A stretch of 64,000 nucleotides of DNA from Sphingomonas sp. (GTDB taxonomy: Bacteria > Pseudomonadota > Alphaproteobacteria > Sphingomonadales > Sphingomonadaceae), in NCBI RefSeq assembly GCF_017304615.1, contig NZ_JAFKLZ010000002.1, positions 682,001 through 746,000 on the forward strand. The letters are read 5' to 3'. Below, in pieces: positions 8,614 to 17,784 of the stretch. Made by a program: the position numbers and the translations under genes. Below the pieces are notes generated by a model. The model saw only the letters and a list, made by a program, of their open reading frames with translations. It was not told the DNA's origin and ran no database searches. The stretch's first letter is position 1, and every line of letters begins with the position of its first letter.

Positions 8614-9177
8614 ATGCGTCGGGGCTTTAAAGCCGAGTCGGAACGAACTGCGGCTTCAGTCCGGGCTAACCTTGGGCTCACTAAAGTCGATGTTCTCGAC
8701 CCTTGGACCCTAGCGGGACATCAAGGTGTATTGGTGCGCGGGGCTGATGAACTTGGTCTAGCGCCTGATCACAAGGCGCAGCTTATGGTTCACGATCCGG
8801 ATTCTTGGTCCGGTATGACTTTAGCCGAGCGCGACATTAAGTTGATCGTTCTCAATTCGAGTCACAGTCGCGCGCGGCAATGCGCGACACTTATGCATGA
8901 GCTGGCACATATAATGCTCGATCACGCGCCAGCCAGCGCGGTCGCTTCGGGAAGTGGCTTGGTGTTGCTATCGGACTATTCAGACGATCAAGAAAATGAG
9001 GCCGATTGGCTGGGGGCGGCTTTATTGTTGCCAGAGGCCGCTTTGCTCCTTCATCGTGGCGCCGGAAGGACGCCTGCGGAGATCGCTCGGATGTTCGGCG
9101 TTAGCTTGGACCTGTGTAATTGGCGATGCCGAACGACAGGTGTTGAACGGCGCCTAGCCAATCGCCGATCCAACTAG
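8614..9177 (+). CDS. ImmA/IrrE-type zinc metalloprotease
   Basis: This encodes 187 residues. The zinc motif HELAH is at 95-99, with the third-ligand helix ENEADWLGAALLLP at 127-140, both standard for the ImmA/IrrE (DUF955) peptidase family. It starts with no gap after the XRE gene. The family controls mobile elements and stress responses by cutting a partner repressor. It is the last gene of the island before the tRNA-Gly gene. The C-terminal 40 residues carry a helix (TPAEIARMFGVSLDLCNWRC) typical of the family. Confidence 0.85.
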   Translation: MRRGFKAESERTAASVRANLGLTKVDVLDPWTLAGHQGVLVRGADELGLAPDHKAQLMVHDPDSWSGMTLAERDIKLIVLNSSHSRARQCATLMHELAHIMLDHAPASAVASGSGLVLLSDYSDDQENEADWLGAALLLPEAALLLHRGAGRTPAEIARMFGVSLDLCNWRCRTTGVERRLANRRSN

Positions 9178-9288
9178 CGCCAGGTTCAGAGAACGCCATC
9201 GCGTGGCGACATAGTGGCGACACGAAACCGCGCCCCGGTCACCGACCAGGTGAGGATTCGTCTAACCCTCTGAAATCAAAAGAAAGTC

Positions 9289-9363
9289 TGGAGCGGGCGA
9301 AGGGATTCGAACCCTCGACCCCAACCTTGGCAAGGTTGTGCTCTACCCCTGAGCTACGCCCGC
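9289..9363 (-). tRNA. tRNA-Gly (anticodon GCC)
   Basis: Read leftward, the 75 bases fold into a full cloverleaf: acceptor GCGGGCG/CGCCCGC, D arm GCTC/GAGC, anticodon arm CAACC-TTGCCAA-GGTTG with anticodon GCC, and T arm GGGTC... with TTCGAAT. The CCA end is encoded. The 3' end faces the accessory island, as expected if this gene served as the integration target. No second copy of its 3' segment is visible elsewhere in the window. Confidence 0.97.
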
Positions 9364-9519
9364 TCTGGCGTCGGCCCGTGCAGAGACGGGCGCGTTGGGA
9401 GCGGGGCCACTAGCACCGGCCCCCGGCCTTCGCAACCCCCTCGCGATCCTTGCGCGAAAAGCCTTGGCTTGCGGCGACGAGCGCCCACATAAGGGCCTCA
9501 ACTTCACCGGAGACGATCA

Positions 9520-10431
9520 TTGGCGACGCTGGGAATGACTGCTGCCGAAAAGGAAGCCGTGGAGGCGTTCCGCCGCGACGTGGTCGAACCGTCGATGACC
9601 AAGCTGGTCATGATCGATTTCTGGGCGGAATGGTGCGGGCCGTGCAAGGCGCTGTCGCCGGTGATCGAAAAGGTCGCGGCCGACTATGCCGACAAGGGCG
9701 TGGTGCTGGCGAAGGTCGACACCGACAAGAACCAGTTCATCGCGGCGCAATTCCAGATCAAGTCGATTCCGACCGTCTATGCGATGTTCCAGGGCCAGTT
9801 GGTCGCCGATTTGACCAGCGCGCGCACCGAATCACAGCTGAAGGGGATGCTCGACCAGATCCTGAAGCAATTGCCGGTCGACAGCGCGGCGGCGCAGACC
9901 GAGGCGGAGATCGAGCCGCTGATCGCGATGGGCGAACAGATTTTGTCGGAAGGCGACGCCGAACGCGCGCTGTCGGTGTTCGATCAGATCGCCGAGATCG
10001 CCGCCGATCATCCGGACGTGGTATCGGGCCGGGTGCGGGCGCTGATCGCGGCAGGAAGGCTCGATGACGCCGATGCGGTGCTCGCGGCGGTGCCGGAGGA
10101 TGCGGCGAAGTCGCCCGAGATCGATCGCGCGCGGGCGGCGCTCGACCTTGCGCGATCGGCCCCGCCGGCCGCCGACCTCGCCCCACTGATCGCCGCGGCA
10201 GAAGCCGATCCCGAAAACCTTCAGGCCCGCTTCGATCTTGCCAACGCGCAGATGGCGGCGGGACAGCGCGATGCAGCCGCCGATTCGCTGCTGGCGATCG
10301 TCGCCAAGGACCGCGAGTGGAACGCCGGCGCCGCGCGCGCGCAATTTCTGAAGCTGCTTGAAGTGGTTGGACTCGAGGATCCGTGGGTGTCAGGCCAGCG
10401 CCGCCGGCTGTCGGCGATATTGTTCACGTGA
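9520..10431 (+). CDS. Thioredoxin-like co-chaperone with TPR-like tail (CnoX/YbbN)
   Basis: This encodes 303 residues. Residues 12-115 are a thioredoxin fold with WCGPC at 38-42 and cis-Pro in IKSIPTVY. The rest is alpha-helical with TPR-like repeats (AERALSVFDQIAEIAADHPD; DPENLQARFDLANAQMAAGQRDAAADSLL), the architecture of CnoX/YbbN holdase-chaperedoxins that protect proteins and hand them to GroEL or DnaK. It retains both active-site cysteines. The start is a TTG with a GGAGA site 7 bases upstream; an ATG five codons later is possible. It overlaps the next gene by GTGA. Confidence 0.85.
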   Translation: MATLGMTAAEKEAVEAFRRDVVEPSMTKLVMIDFWAEWCGPCKALSPVIEKVAADYADKGVVLAKVDTDKNQFIAAQFQIKSIPTVYAMFQGQLVADLTSARTESQLKGMLDQILKQLPVDSAAAQTEAEIEPLIAMGEQILSEGDAERALSVFDQIAEIAADHPDVVSGRVRALIAAGRLDDADAVLAAVPEDAAKSPEIDRARAALDLARSAPPAADLAPLIAAAEADPENLQARFDLANAQMAAGQRDAAADSLLAIVAKDREWNAGAARAQFLKLLEVVGLEDPWVSGQRRRLSAILFT

Positions 10432-11042
10432 CGACGAGGCTTTCCATCTTCCCGCTGGGCGGCGCGCTGCTGTTCCCGCGCATGCATTTGCCGCTGCACA
10501 TCTTCGAACCGCGCTATCGTGCGATGGTCAGCGATGCGATGGCGCGCGACCGGCGGATCGGGATGATCCAGCCGCGCGGCGGCGACCGCGCCAAGCCCGA
10601 TCTGTTCGACCTGGGCTGTGTCGGCCGGATCGCGGAGGTCGAGGCGCTAGAGGATGGGCGGTTCGACATCGTGCTCGAAGGGCTATCGCTGTTCCGCATC
10701 GTCCGGGAACTCGACGTGACGACGCCGTTTCGCCAGGTCGAGGCCGACCTGCTTCCCACGCCCGACGAGTCCGAGGCGCTGTCGATCGCCCACCGCGCCA
10801 GTCTGGAGACCGAATCGCGCCGGTTCGCCGAGGCGCAGGGCTATGCCGTAGATTGGGATTCTGTGTCGCGGCTCGACGACGAGGCGCTGGTCAACGGCAT
10901 TGCCCAAATCGCGCCGTTCGATTCGGCGGCGAAACAGGCATTGCTCGAAGCACCCGATCTGCCGGCACGCGCCGAACTGATTGTCCAGCTGATGCAGTTC
11001 TTCGGCCGCCACGACGGGGAGGACCGCGTGACGCTGCAATAA
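10428..11042 (+). CDS. Lon N-terminal (LON substrate-binding) domain protein
   Basis: This encodes 204 residues from a GTG that overlaps the stop of the preceding gene (GTGA). The start TTRLSIFPLGGALLFPRMHLPLHIFEPRYRAMV is the typical N-terminus of the stand-alone LON_substr_bdg family. No ATPase or protease domain is present. Such proteins are thought to bind unfolded or modified substrates. Coupling to a CnoX-type chaperone gene suggests a shared protein-quality-control role; this pair is common in alphaproteobacteria. Confidence 0.85.
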   Translation: MTTRLSIFPLGGALLFPRMHLPLHIFEPRYRAMVSDAMARDRRIGMIQPRGGDRAKPDLFDLGCVGRIAEVEALEDGRFDIVLEGLSLFRIVRELDVTTPFRQVEADLLPTPDESEALSIAHRASLETESRRFAEAQGYAVDWDSVSRLDDEALVNGIAQIAPFDSAAKQALLEAPDLPARAELIVQLMQFFGRHDGEDRVTLQ

Positions 11043-11051
11043 TCCCCCAAC

Positions 11052-11158
11052 CGTCACCCCCGCGAAAGCAGGGGCCCATCTCCAACGCGGGCAGCACATC
11101 GCGCCGGTTTGAAGATGGATAGGTCGGGAGATGGGTCCCCGCTTTCGCGGGGATGACG
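11052..11158. repeat. REP-like inverted repeat pair between convergent genes
   Basis: The left arm (11052-11083) and right arm (11127-11158) are nearly perfect reverse complements, built around CCCCGCGAAAGCGGGG and an adjoining CCCATCTCC block. Each arm forms its own hairpin and the two can also pair together. The position between the convergent stops at 11042 and 11160 fits a REP/BIME-type extragenic element that may also serve as a two-way transcription barrier. Confidence 0.85.
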
Positions 11159-11159
11159 A

Positions 11160-12140
11160 CTAAATGATCGGAATCTGCTGGCTGATGCAATGGAAACTGC
11201 CGCCGCCGGTCAGGATATGGTCCGCGCGCAGGCCCACCGTCCGCCGCCCCGGAAATAGCGCGCCGATCGCCGCGACCGCCGCTTCGTCATTCTCGCTGCC
11301 GTAGAGCGGCACGACGACACTGGCATTGCCGATGTAGAAGTTCATGTAGCTCGCCGGCACGATCTCCTCGTCGCGCAGCACGCGGCCCGGCGACGGCAGT
11401 GGCACCACCGTCAAACCGTCGTGTTGCGCCGCCTTCTGCGCCGCGCGCTGATAGACCTGCCAGTTGGGATCGTTGTCGCTCGGCTCGGGCACCGCCAGCG
11501 TGCGGGGCGCGACGAACCGCGCGAGATTATCGACATGCCCGTCGGTATGATCGTGGAGCAACCCGTCGCCCAGCCACAGCACCTCGTCATAGCCGAGGTC
11601 GCGATAGAGCAGTTCCTCGATCTCGTTGCGCGTCATCGCACCATTGCGATTGCGGTTGAGCAGGCATTGTTCGGTCGTGACCACCAGCCCGGTGCCGTCG
11701 CCGTCGATCGCGCCGCCTTCGAGGATCCAGTGGAAGCTTTCGACCTTCTTGCCGCGCGCCTGCGCCAGCCGCAGACCGATATCGTCGTCACCCGGCAGGT
11801 CGTATTTCCCGCCCCAGCCGTTGAACTCGAAATCGGCCGCGACGCCGTCACCGCGGATGATCGCCGCGGTATCGCGCAGCCAGATGTCGCCGAACGGCTG
11901 CACCACGATCCGCGCGAAATCGCCCGCGCGCCGCCGCGCCGCGATCGCCGCTTCCTCGTCGGCGGCGACCAGCAGGACCTGCTCGCCCTTGCCGTCGGCA
12001 TGGACCGCTTCGGCGAACGCAACCACTTCGTCGCGCGCGGGTTCAAGGTCGAGTTCCCACAGTTCGGGATGGCTCGGGAAACCGATCCACACCGCCTTGT
12101 GCGGCGCCCATTCAGGCTTGGGGGGCGGCAACTTGGTCAC
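11160..12140 (-). CDS. Agmatine deiminase family protein
   Basis: This encodes 326 residues from a GTG overlapping the upstream stop. Catalytic signatures of the peptidyl-arginine-deiminase-fold agmatine deiminases are all visible: GDIWLRDTA at 84-92, LEGGAI at 140-145, HTDGHVDN at 198-205 and the nucleophile Cys318 in GGGSFHCISQQ. The enzyme converts agmatine to N-carbamoylputrescine plus ammonia, a step to putrescine. Length is at the short end of the family (330-370). It is the downstream gene of an operon with the M28 peptidase. Confidence 0.9.
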   Translation of the reverse strand: MTKLPPPKPEWAPHKAVWIGFPSHPELWELDLEPARDEVVAFAEAVHADGKGEQVLLVAADEEAAIAARRRAGDFARIVVQPFGDIWLRDTAAIIRGDGVAADFEFNGWGGKYDLPGDDDIGLRLAQARGKKVESFHWILEGGAIDGDGTGLVVTTEQCLLNRNRNGAMTRNEIEELLYRDLGYDEVLWLGDGLLHDHTDGHVDNLARFVAPRTLAVPEPSDNDPNWQVYQRAAQKAAQHDGLTVVPLPSPGRVLRDEEIVPASYMNFYIGNASVVVPLYGSENDEAAVAAIGALFPGRRTVGLRADHILTGGGSFHCISQQIPII

Positions 12141-13765
12141 TTGGGCGAACGGTCCTTGTCACGGATCTTGCGGAATTCGGCGGTGGGATACCAGTTAGGC
12201 CAGGCATCGCCCATCGCAAGCTCGCGCCCCAGCTGCAAATAAAGCGTCAAGTCCTGCACCGCACCCGCCCAATTCCAATTGGGATCATATTCGTCCTGCG
12301 GCTTGTGATAGCGGTTAGCGATATAGTCGAGCACGGCGGCATGCCCTTTCGCCGTCCCGCCATCGACCAGGTCCTCGCCCGATCCGCCGTCGAACATCGG
12401 CACGCCCAGCTTCGCAAAACTGAAATGGTCGGAGCGGAAGTAGCCCCCGCGCTCCGGGTTGGGTTCCGGCATCATCACCCGGCCCTGTGCCTCGATCAGC
12501 GGCTTCATCAGGTCCTCCAGCTCGGACTTGCCATAGCCGGTGACGACGACGTCTTTCGTCGGGCCTATCACGTTGAGCCCGTCCATATTGACGCCACCCA
12601 CCGTGGTCCGGAGCGGATAGACCGGGTGCTCGGCATAATATCTGGAACCAAGCAGCCCCGATTCCTCAGCGGTTACTGCCAGGAATACGATCGATCGCTT
12701 GGCCGGCCCCGCCTTCGCCTGAGCCTCCGCCATGGCGATCAGTCCGGCGATGCCAGAGGCGTTGTCGAGCGCGCCGTTGCAAATGTCGTCGCCGTTGACC
12801 GCGTCGCAGCGGCCGAGATGATCCCAATGCGCGGTGTAGAGCACAGTCTCGTTCGTCCCCTCGGTGCCGGGCAGGATACCGATCACGTTCTTCGACGCCT
12901 GGCGCTTGATCGTATTACTAAAGCTGACCGACGCCTTGACGCCAAGCGGTATGGCCCTGAACCCTTTGACCTTGGCGGCCGCCGACAACGCGGCGAAATC
13001 CCTGCCCGCGCTGGCGAACAATTCCTTCGCCTTGGCAAGCTGCATCCAGCCGATCGCTTGGCTCTGGTCCATGTGATCGCCCTTGGCGTCAAGCTCGAGT
13101 TGCGGCCCCGTCCAGCTCGACTGGACCACACCCCAACCATACGCGGCGGGCTGGGTGTCGTGGACGATCAGTACCGCGGCAGCCCCCTGGCGAGCGGCTT
13201 CCTCGAACTTGTAGGTCCAACGACCGTAATAGGTCATCGCCTTGCCTTCGAAGAGACCCTGCTTCCCCGGCGTCTCCCAGTCGGGATCGTTGACCAGCAC
13301 GACGACTGTCTTCCCCTTTACGTCGATCCCGGCATAGTCGTTCCAGCCCTTTTCGGGCGCGTTGATGCCGTAGCCGACGAACACGACGTCGGAATTGCGG
13401 ATGTCGATCTTCGGCGTCACGCGATACGACGCCAGCACCATGTCAGTGCGATAGGTGAGGCTGACCGGCGTCTTGCCCCCGGTGAAGGTCATCGGCGTCA
13501 CATCCTGCGCGGTCAGTTCGACCAGCGGCACGTCCTGGAACCACGAGCCCTTATTGCCCGGCTTCAGCCCCGCGGCCTTCATCCGCTCGACGATATAGTC
13601 GGTCGTCTTGGCTTCGGCCGGCGTGGTCGGCGCGCGCCCCTCGAACGCGTCGGACGACAGCGTACTAGTGACCTCCTTCAGCGTATCTACGGAGATCGCG
13701 GGCGCGCTCGATTGCGCAAGAGCCGGCGTGGCGGCGATGAGAGCAGCAAGGACGAAGCGGCGCAT
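12137..13765 (-). CDS. Secreted M28-family zinc peptidase with PA-domain insert
   Basis: This encodes 542 residues from the ATG at 13765, where a signal peptide begins (MRRFVLAALIAATPALA, cleavage near residue 17). A protease-associated domain lies at about 125-230. Zinc-binding motifs of M28 aminopeptidases follow: HWDHLG at 313-318, DNASG at 334-338, TAEESG at 365-370, NMDG at 393-396, and a C-terminal RSDHFSF. It should act in the periplasm or outside, releasing N-terminal amino acids. Its stop overlaps the GTG of the deiminase gene, so the two are coupled. It is divergent from the S9 peptidase gene. Confidence 0.9.
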   Translation of the reverse strand: MRRFVLAALIAATPALAQSSAPAISVDTLKEVTSTLSSDAFEGRAPTTPAEAKTTDYIVERMKAAGLKPGNKGSWFQDVPLVELTAQDVTPMTFTGGKTPVSLTYRTDMVLASYRVTPKIDIRNSDVVFVGYGINAPEKGWNDYAGIDVKGKTVVVLVNDPDWETPGKQGLFEGKAMTYYGRWTYKFEEAARQGAAAVLIVHDTQPAAYGWGVVQSSWTGPQLELDAKGDHMDQSQAIGWMQLAKAKELFASAGRDFAALSAAAKVKGFRAIPLGVKASVSFSNTIKRQASKNVIGILPGTEGTNETVLYTAHWDHLGRCDAVNGDDICNGALDNASGIAGLIAMAEAQAKAGPAKRSIVFLAVTAEESGLLGSRYYAEHPVYPLRTTVGGVNMDGLNVIGPTKDVVVTGYGKSELEDLMKPLIEAQGRVMMPEPNPERGGYFRSDHFSFAKLGVPMFDGGSGEDLVDGGTAKGHAAVLDYIANRYHKPQDEYDPNWNWAGAVQDLTLYLQLGRELAMGDAWPNWYPTAEFRKIRDKDRSPK

Positions 13766-13902
13766 GACAGACCTTTCGCGTGAACGGCGAGCGATGTCTG
13801 ACAGCGCCCTGGCGGCGGTGCAAGCGACAGGGCGATCGAGAGCCATTGCACGCTGAGCGGACCGAGCTAATCTGCGGCTATATAAGCGAATAAAGGGGCG
13901 GC

Positions 13903-15900
13903 ATGATGCGTGGCGTAATCGTTGCGATGATAGGTTTGGGCGGTGCCGCGCTGGCGGCCCAGGCGTTGGCAGCCGACCCGCCGAAGTCAGCGGCGGCGCT
14001 GGCTGAAGCGTTCGGCCAGCGCGAATATGTCTCTCAGATCAGCATTTCCCCAGACGGCAGCAAGGTTGCCCTGCTGGTCGCTGCCAAGGAGCGGCAAACC
14101 GCGCTGTTAATCTACGACACGGTCGCGGGCGGTACACCCAAGGCGATACTGGCCTCGACTGGCAAGGGCGATCAGCTGACCAGTTGCAACTGGGCCACCG
14201 ACGTGCGCCTGATCTGCCGCATCTATTTGACCACAACAGACGGCTTTTCGCGGATCGGTTACACTCGCGTTGTCGCGATCAATGCCGATGGCAGCAATCT
14301 CAAGCAACTGACCGCGAAGACCACTGGTGAAGCGCTCGGTTTCAACACCAATGGGGGTGGGCTGGTCGATTGGGGCGGCGAATCGGGGATGGCGTTGATG
14401 ACGCGCGCGTATGTCCCCGAGAAAGCGACGGGCACGTTGGTTGCGAGCACCAAGGAAGGGCTGGGGGTCGATCTCGTCGATACTAATACATTGTCGCGCA
14501 AGGTCGTCGAACAACCCCATGGCGCTGCCGTCAGTTACATCAGCGACGGCCAAGGCAACGTTCGCATCATGGGGATTCGACCCCGGTCGAACACCGGTTA
14601 TAGCGGCGACCGCATCATTTATTCCTATCGCACCGCCGACAGCCGGGACTGGAAACCACTAACCACGGTTGTGGCGGGGGCGCAGACCATGACCGGTTTC
14701 GTCCCCTACGCCGTCGATCGCGACAAGAACGTAGTCTATGGCATGGAAAACATCACCGGTCGGGCCGCACTCTACAGCATCTCGCTCGACGGCAAGCTGA
14801 CGAAGACAATGGTGCTCGAGCGGCCGGACGTCGACATGGACGATTTGATCCGGATCGGCCGACAGAACCGCGTGGTCGGCGCGACCTATATTACCGACAA
14901 GCGCGAAGCCGTGTTCTTCGATCCCGCGCTACAGTCGCTTCGCCTGGGGCTGGCGAAGGCGTTGCCTGGACGCAAGATCACGTTCGTCGATGCGAGCGCC
15001 GACGAAAACAAGCTGGTGCTGTTCGCGGACAGCGACACCGATCCGGGCAAATTCTATTTGTTCGACAAGAAAACGCGGGCGCTGACCGTCATCCTGCCGG
15101 TGCGGCCCGATCTGGAGAGCGTCCAGCTGGCAATCGTCCGGGCGATAAGCTATCAAGCGACCGACGGGACGACGATCCCAGCCTACCTGACGCTACCCGC
15201 GGGCAGCGACGGCAAGAACCTGCCGACGATCGTCATGCCGCACGGAGGCCCCGCCTATCGCGACGAATGGGGGTTTGACTGGCTGGTCCAATTCTTCGCA
15301 GCGCGCGGCTTTGCGGTGATCCAGCCGCAGTTCCGCGGATCGGCGGGCTATGGCGACGTCTGGTACCAGAAGAACGGGTTCGTTTCGTGGAAGACCGCGA
15401 TCGGCGACGTTAACGACGCCGGACACTGGGCGGTAAAATCGGGTCTCGCCGATCCGTCGAAGCTCGCGATCGTCGGCTGGTCGTACGGCGGTTACGCAGC
15501 GCTCCAGACCTCGGTACTCAACGCAAATCTGTTCAAGGCAATCGTTGCGGTGGCGCCGGTGACCGACTTGGACGCCTTGCGCGATGAATCGAAGGGCTAC
15601 ACCAACTATCCTCAGGTCGATGCTTTCATTGGTCACGGCCCGTGGGTGATCGAAGGATCGCCGGCGCGCAACGCCGAGAAGATCAAGGCGCCCGTCTTGC
15701 TGTTCCACGGTGACCGCGACCAGAATGTTGGGATTGGCGAATCTCGGTTGATGGCCGGGAAGCTGAAGAGCCTGGGCGGTAAGGTCGAGCTTGTCGAGTT
15801 CAACGGGCTGGATCACCAGCTCGCCGACTCCGCAGCGCGCGCTCAGTTATTGGCCAAGGCCGATGCCTTCCTGCGGGCGTCTATGGGGATGCAACCGTAA
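13903..15900 (+). CDS. Secreted S9-family serine peptidase (prolyl oligopeptidase-like)
   Basis: This encodes 665 residues with a signal peptide (about 1-23, ending AQALA). A beta-propeller-like region (40-400) precedes an alpha/beta-hydrolase domain with nucleophile Ser527 in GWSYGGY, Asp606 in HGDRDQN and His638 in LDHQLAD. The family includes acylaminoacyl and dipeptidyl peptidases. It is periplasmic or secreted by inference. It sits opposite the M28 peptidase, suggesting a shared peptide-scavenging role. A bidirectional terminator follows. Confidence 0.9.
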   Translation: MMRGVIVAMIGLGGAALAAQALAADPPKSAAALAEAFGQREYVSQISISPDGSKVALLVAAKERQTALLIYDTVAGGTPKAILASTGKGDQLTSCNWATDVRLICRIYLTTTDGFSRIGYTRVVAINADGSNLKQLTAKTTGEALGFNTNGGGLVDWGGESGMALMTRAYVPEKATGTLVASTKEGLGVDLVDTNTLSRKVVEQPHGAAVSYISDGQGNVRIMGIRPRSNTGYSGDRIIYSYRTADSRDWKPLTTVVAGAQTMTGFVPYAVDRDKNVVYGMENITGRAALYSISLDGKLTKTMVLERPDVDMDDLIRIGRQNRVVGATYITDKREAVFFDPALQSLRLGLAKALPGRKITFVDASADENKLVLFADSDTDPGKFYLFDKKTRALTVILPVRPDLESVQLAIVRAISYQATDGTTIPAYLTLPAGSDGKNLPTIVMPHGGPAYRDEWGFDWLVQFFAARGFAVIQPQFRGSAGYGDVWYQKNGFVSWKTAIGDVNDAGHWAVKSGLADPSKLAIVGWSYGGYAALQTSVLNANLFKAIVAVAPVTDLDALRDESKGYTNYPQVDAFIGHGPWVIEGSPARNAEKIKAPVLLFHGDRDQNVGIGESRLMAGKLKSLGGKVELVEFNGLDHQLADSAARAQLLAKADAFLRASMGMQP

Positions 15901-15910
15901 GGTCACAACG

Positions 15911-15943
15911 AAAAAGGGCGGCCCCCAAGGTGCCGCCCCTTTG
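15911..15943. terminator. Bidirectional terminator between S9 peptidase and rpsD
   Basis: A 7-bp stem, GGGCGGC at 15916-15922 with GCCGCCC at 15932-15938, is flanked by an A run on the left and CTTTGTTT on the right. It lies between the convergent stops at 15900 and 15964 and can end transcripts from both sides. Confidence 0.8.
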
Positions 15944-15963
15944 TTTCGATCGTCAGGACCGAA

Positions 15964-16578
15964 TCAGCGCGAGTAAAATTCGACGACCAGATTCGGTTCC
16001 ATCTTCACCGGGTAGGGCACTTCATCGAGCGTCGGGACGCGGGTGAAGGTCACCTTCGCGTTGCCGTCGGGCGCGACGTAATCGGGGATTTCGCGCTCCG
16101 CGAGGCCCTGCGCCTCCATCACCAGCGCCATTTCCTTGGCCTTCGATCCCAGGGTGATCTCGTCGCCGACGAAGCAGCGGCGGCTGGCGATGTTGCACTT
16201 GACGCCGTTGACGCGGATGTGGCCGTGCGAAACAAGCTGGCGCGCCGCGAAGATCGTCGGTGCGAACTTGGCACGATAGACGATCATGTCGAGGCGCTGT
16301 TCGAGCAAGCCGATCAGGTTCTGACCGGTGTCTCCCTTCATCCGGGCAGCTTCCTGGTAGCAGCCCTTGAACTGCTTTTCGGTGACGTCGCCGTAATAGC
16401 CCTTAAGCTTCTGCTTGGCGCGCAGCTGGATGCCGAAGTCGGAGACCTTGCCCTTGCGGCGCTGGCCATGCTGGCCAGGGCCGTATTCGCGCTTGTTCAC
16501 CGGGGATTTGGGACGGCCCCAGATGTTCTCGCCCATGCGGCGGTCGAGCTTGTGCTTGGCGCTGGTGCGCTTCGTCAT
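15964..16578 (-). CDS. rpsD: 30S ribosomal protein S4
   Basis: This encodes 204 residues. The start [26 protein letters not shown], the [14 protein letters not shown] segment and an S4 RNA-binding domain ([30 protein letters not shown]) identify ribosomal protein S4, which binds 16S rRNA early in 30S assembly. The N-terminal cysteine cluster of the zinc-containing form is absent, as usual in alphaproteobacteria. The frame stays open upstream, but the conserved N-terminus fixes the ATG at 16578. Confidence 0.98.
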   Translation of the reverse strand: MTKRTSAKHKLDRRMGENIWGRPKSPVNKREYGPGQHGQRRKGKVSDFGIQLRAKQKLKGYYGDVTEKQFKGCYQEAARMKGDTGQNLIGLLEQRLDMIVYRAKFAPTIFAARQLVSHGHIRVNGVKCNIASRRCFVGDEITLGSKAKEMALVMEAQGLAEREIPDYVAPDGNAKVTFTRVPTLDEVPYPVKMEPNLVVEFYSR

Positions 16579-16723
16579 GGTATTTCCTTCAATCGCTATA
16601 ACGTTGTTTCCGGTATCGCTCTGCTGGGGTCCAAGGACCGGCAGGGCCGCCGCTTCACCGGAATGCGGGGCCGATTGCGAAGGGCGCGCCTCTAGGCGAG
16701 AAGCGCGCAAAGGTCAAGTTTGG

Positions 16724-16984
16724 TTACATCCCGTTATTGTTGCGTGTCACGCGACGGCCGTCATCCATCGTCTTATCAGCGTTGCGGGCGTTAGCTGCAT
16801 CGATCTGTGCCCATTCGGTCTTGGTATGACACGTCGGACGCGAGCCGAGAATCGACCCGGTCTGGTCGAGCCGGCGGCAAACCTTCTTTTCCTTGATTGG
16901 CGCAACAGCCGGATCGGCGGTCTGGGCAGTAGCAGGCAAGGCACACGACACGGTGGCGACAAGCGCCATCAACTTGAAACGCAT
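16724..16984 (-). CDS. Small secreted protein of unknown function
   Basis: This encodes 86 residues starting at 16984 with a GGAG site 6 bases upstream. A signal peptide (MRFKLMALVATVSCALPATA) precedes a short mature part with a conserved-looking KEKKVCRRLDQTGSILGSRPTCHTKTEW block. The two cysteines could form a disulfide. Proteins of this pattern are common and usually multicopy in sphingomonads, with no known role. It stands alone between rpsD and the TrmJ-like gene. Confidence 0.7.
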   Translation of the reverse strand: MRFKLMALVATVSCALPATAQTADPAVAPIKEKKVCRRLDQTGSILGSRPTCHTKTEWAQIDAANARNADKTMDDGRRVTRNNNGM

Positions 16985-17052
16985 ATCAAACTCCGAAAAT
17001 CCGCGATTTGGCCGACTGTAGCGATTTCGCAAGTGCAGCGAAAGTAAAAACG

Positions 17053-17784
17053 TCAGCTTCGCTGTCGTGGATTGGCGAGCGCCGACAGCACGCCACGCAG
17101 TGTGCGCACTTCCTGGCTCGACCAGCCCGGCTTGGTCAGGAGAGTGCGAAGCGTGCGTTTCGACGCCGACACGCGATCTGGCGGAAAATAGAAACCCGCC
17201 GCATCCAGCATCGTGTCGAGCTGCTCGATCATTCCGTCCAGTTCGCCCTGTGGCGCGGGGGAGGGCAGCTCGGTTTCCGGTGGCTGCGCGAGCGCGACAT
17301 GCTTCGACCATTCGTAGGCGACCAGTATGACCGCCTGCGCGAGATTGAGGCTGCCGAAGTCGGGATTGATCGGCACGGTGACGATCGTGCGCGCCACCGC
17401 GACATCATCGGTTTCGAGCCCCGAGCGTTCGGGGCCGAACAGGATCGCCGACCGCCCGGGACCGGCATGGATCGCGCGGGCCGCCTCTTCGGGGGTTACC
17501 ACCGGCTTGGTCACGCCGCGTTTCCTGACGGTGGTGGCATAGACGTGCGGGCAGTCGGCGACGGCCGCCGCGACGCTGTCGAACACGCGCGCCCGTTCCA
17601 GCACGACGTCGGCGCCCGAGGCGGCGGGGCCCGCGGCGGGATTGGGCCAGCCGTCGCGAGGGCTCACCAGCCGCATTTCGGTCAGCCCGAAATTGAGCAT
17701 GGCGCGCGCCGCCTTGCCGATATTTTCGCCGAGCTGCGGGCGGACGAGAACGATAACCGGTTGATTGAGGGGTTGGTCAGTCAC
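17053..17784 (-). CDS. SPOUT RNA methyltransferase, TrmJ-like
   Basis: This encodes 243 residues from a GTG at 17784 that overlaps the end of the upstream gene by 8 bases; an ATG at 17808 is an alternative. SPOUT/TrmH features are present: VRPQLGENIGKAARAMLNFG near the start, LFGPERSGLETDD and VPINPDFGSLNLAQAVILVAYEW at the knotted SAM site. The family methylates the 2'-OH of residue 32 in tRNAs. A C-terminal helical extension (about 60 residues) matches TrmJ. It is probably co-transcribed with btaAB. Confidence 0.88.
   Translation of the reverse strand: MTDQPLNQPVIVLVRPQLGENIGKAARAMLNFGLTEMRLVSPRDGWPNPAAGPAASGADVVLERARVFDSVAAAVADCPHVYATTVRKRGVTKPVVTPEEAARAIHAGPGRSAILFGPERSGLETDDVAVARTIVTVPINPDFGSLNLAQAVILVAYEWSKHVALAQPPETELPSPAPQGELDGMIEQLDTMLDAAGFYFPPDRVSASKRTLRTLLTKPGWSSQEVRTLRGVLSALANPRQRS

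Noticed and set aside
10420-10436. CACGTG-centred site resembling parS
   Set aside because: Only the central six bases match; the outer TGTT/AACA arms are not both present.
12305-13783. 492-codon rightward open frame opposite the M28 peptidase
   Set aside because: The opposite strand encodes an intact zinc peptidase with signal peptide; this frame has no recognisable motif.
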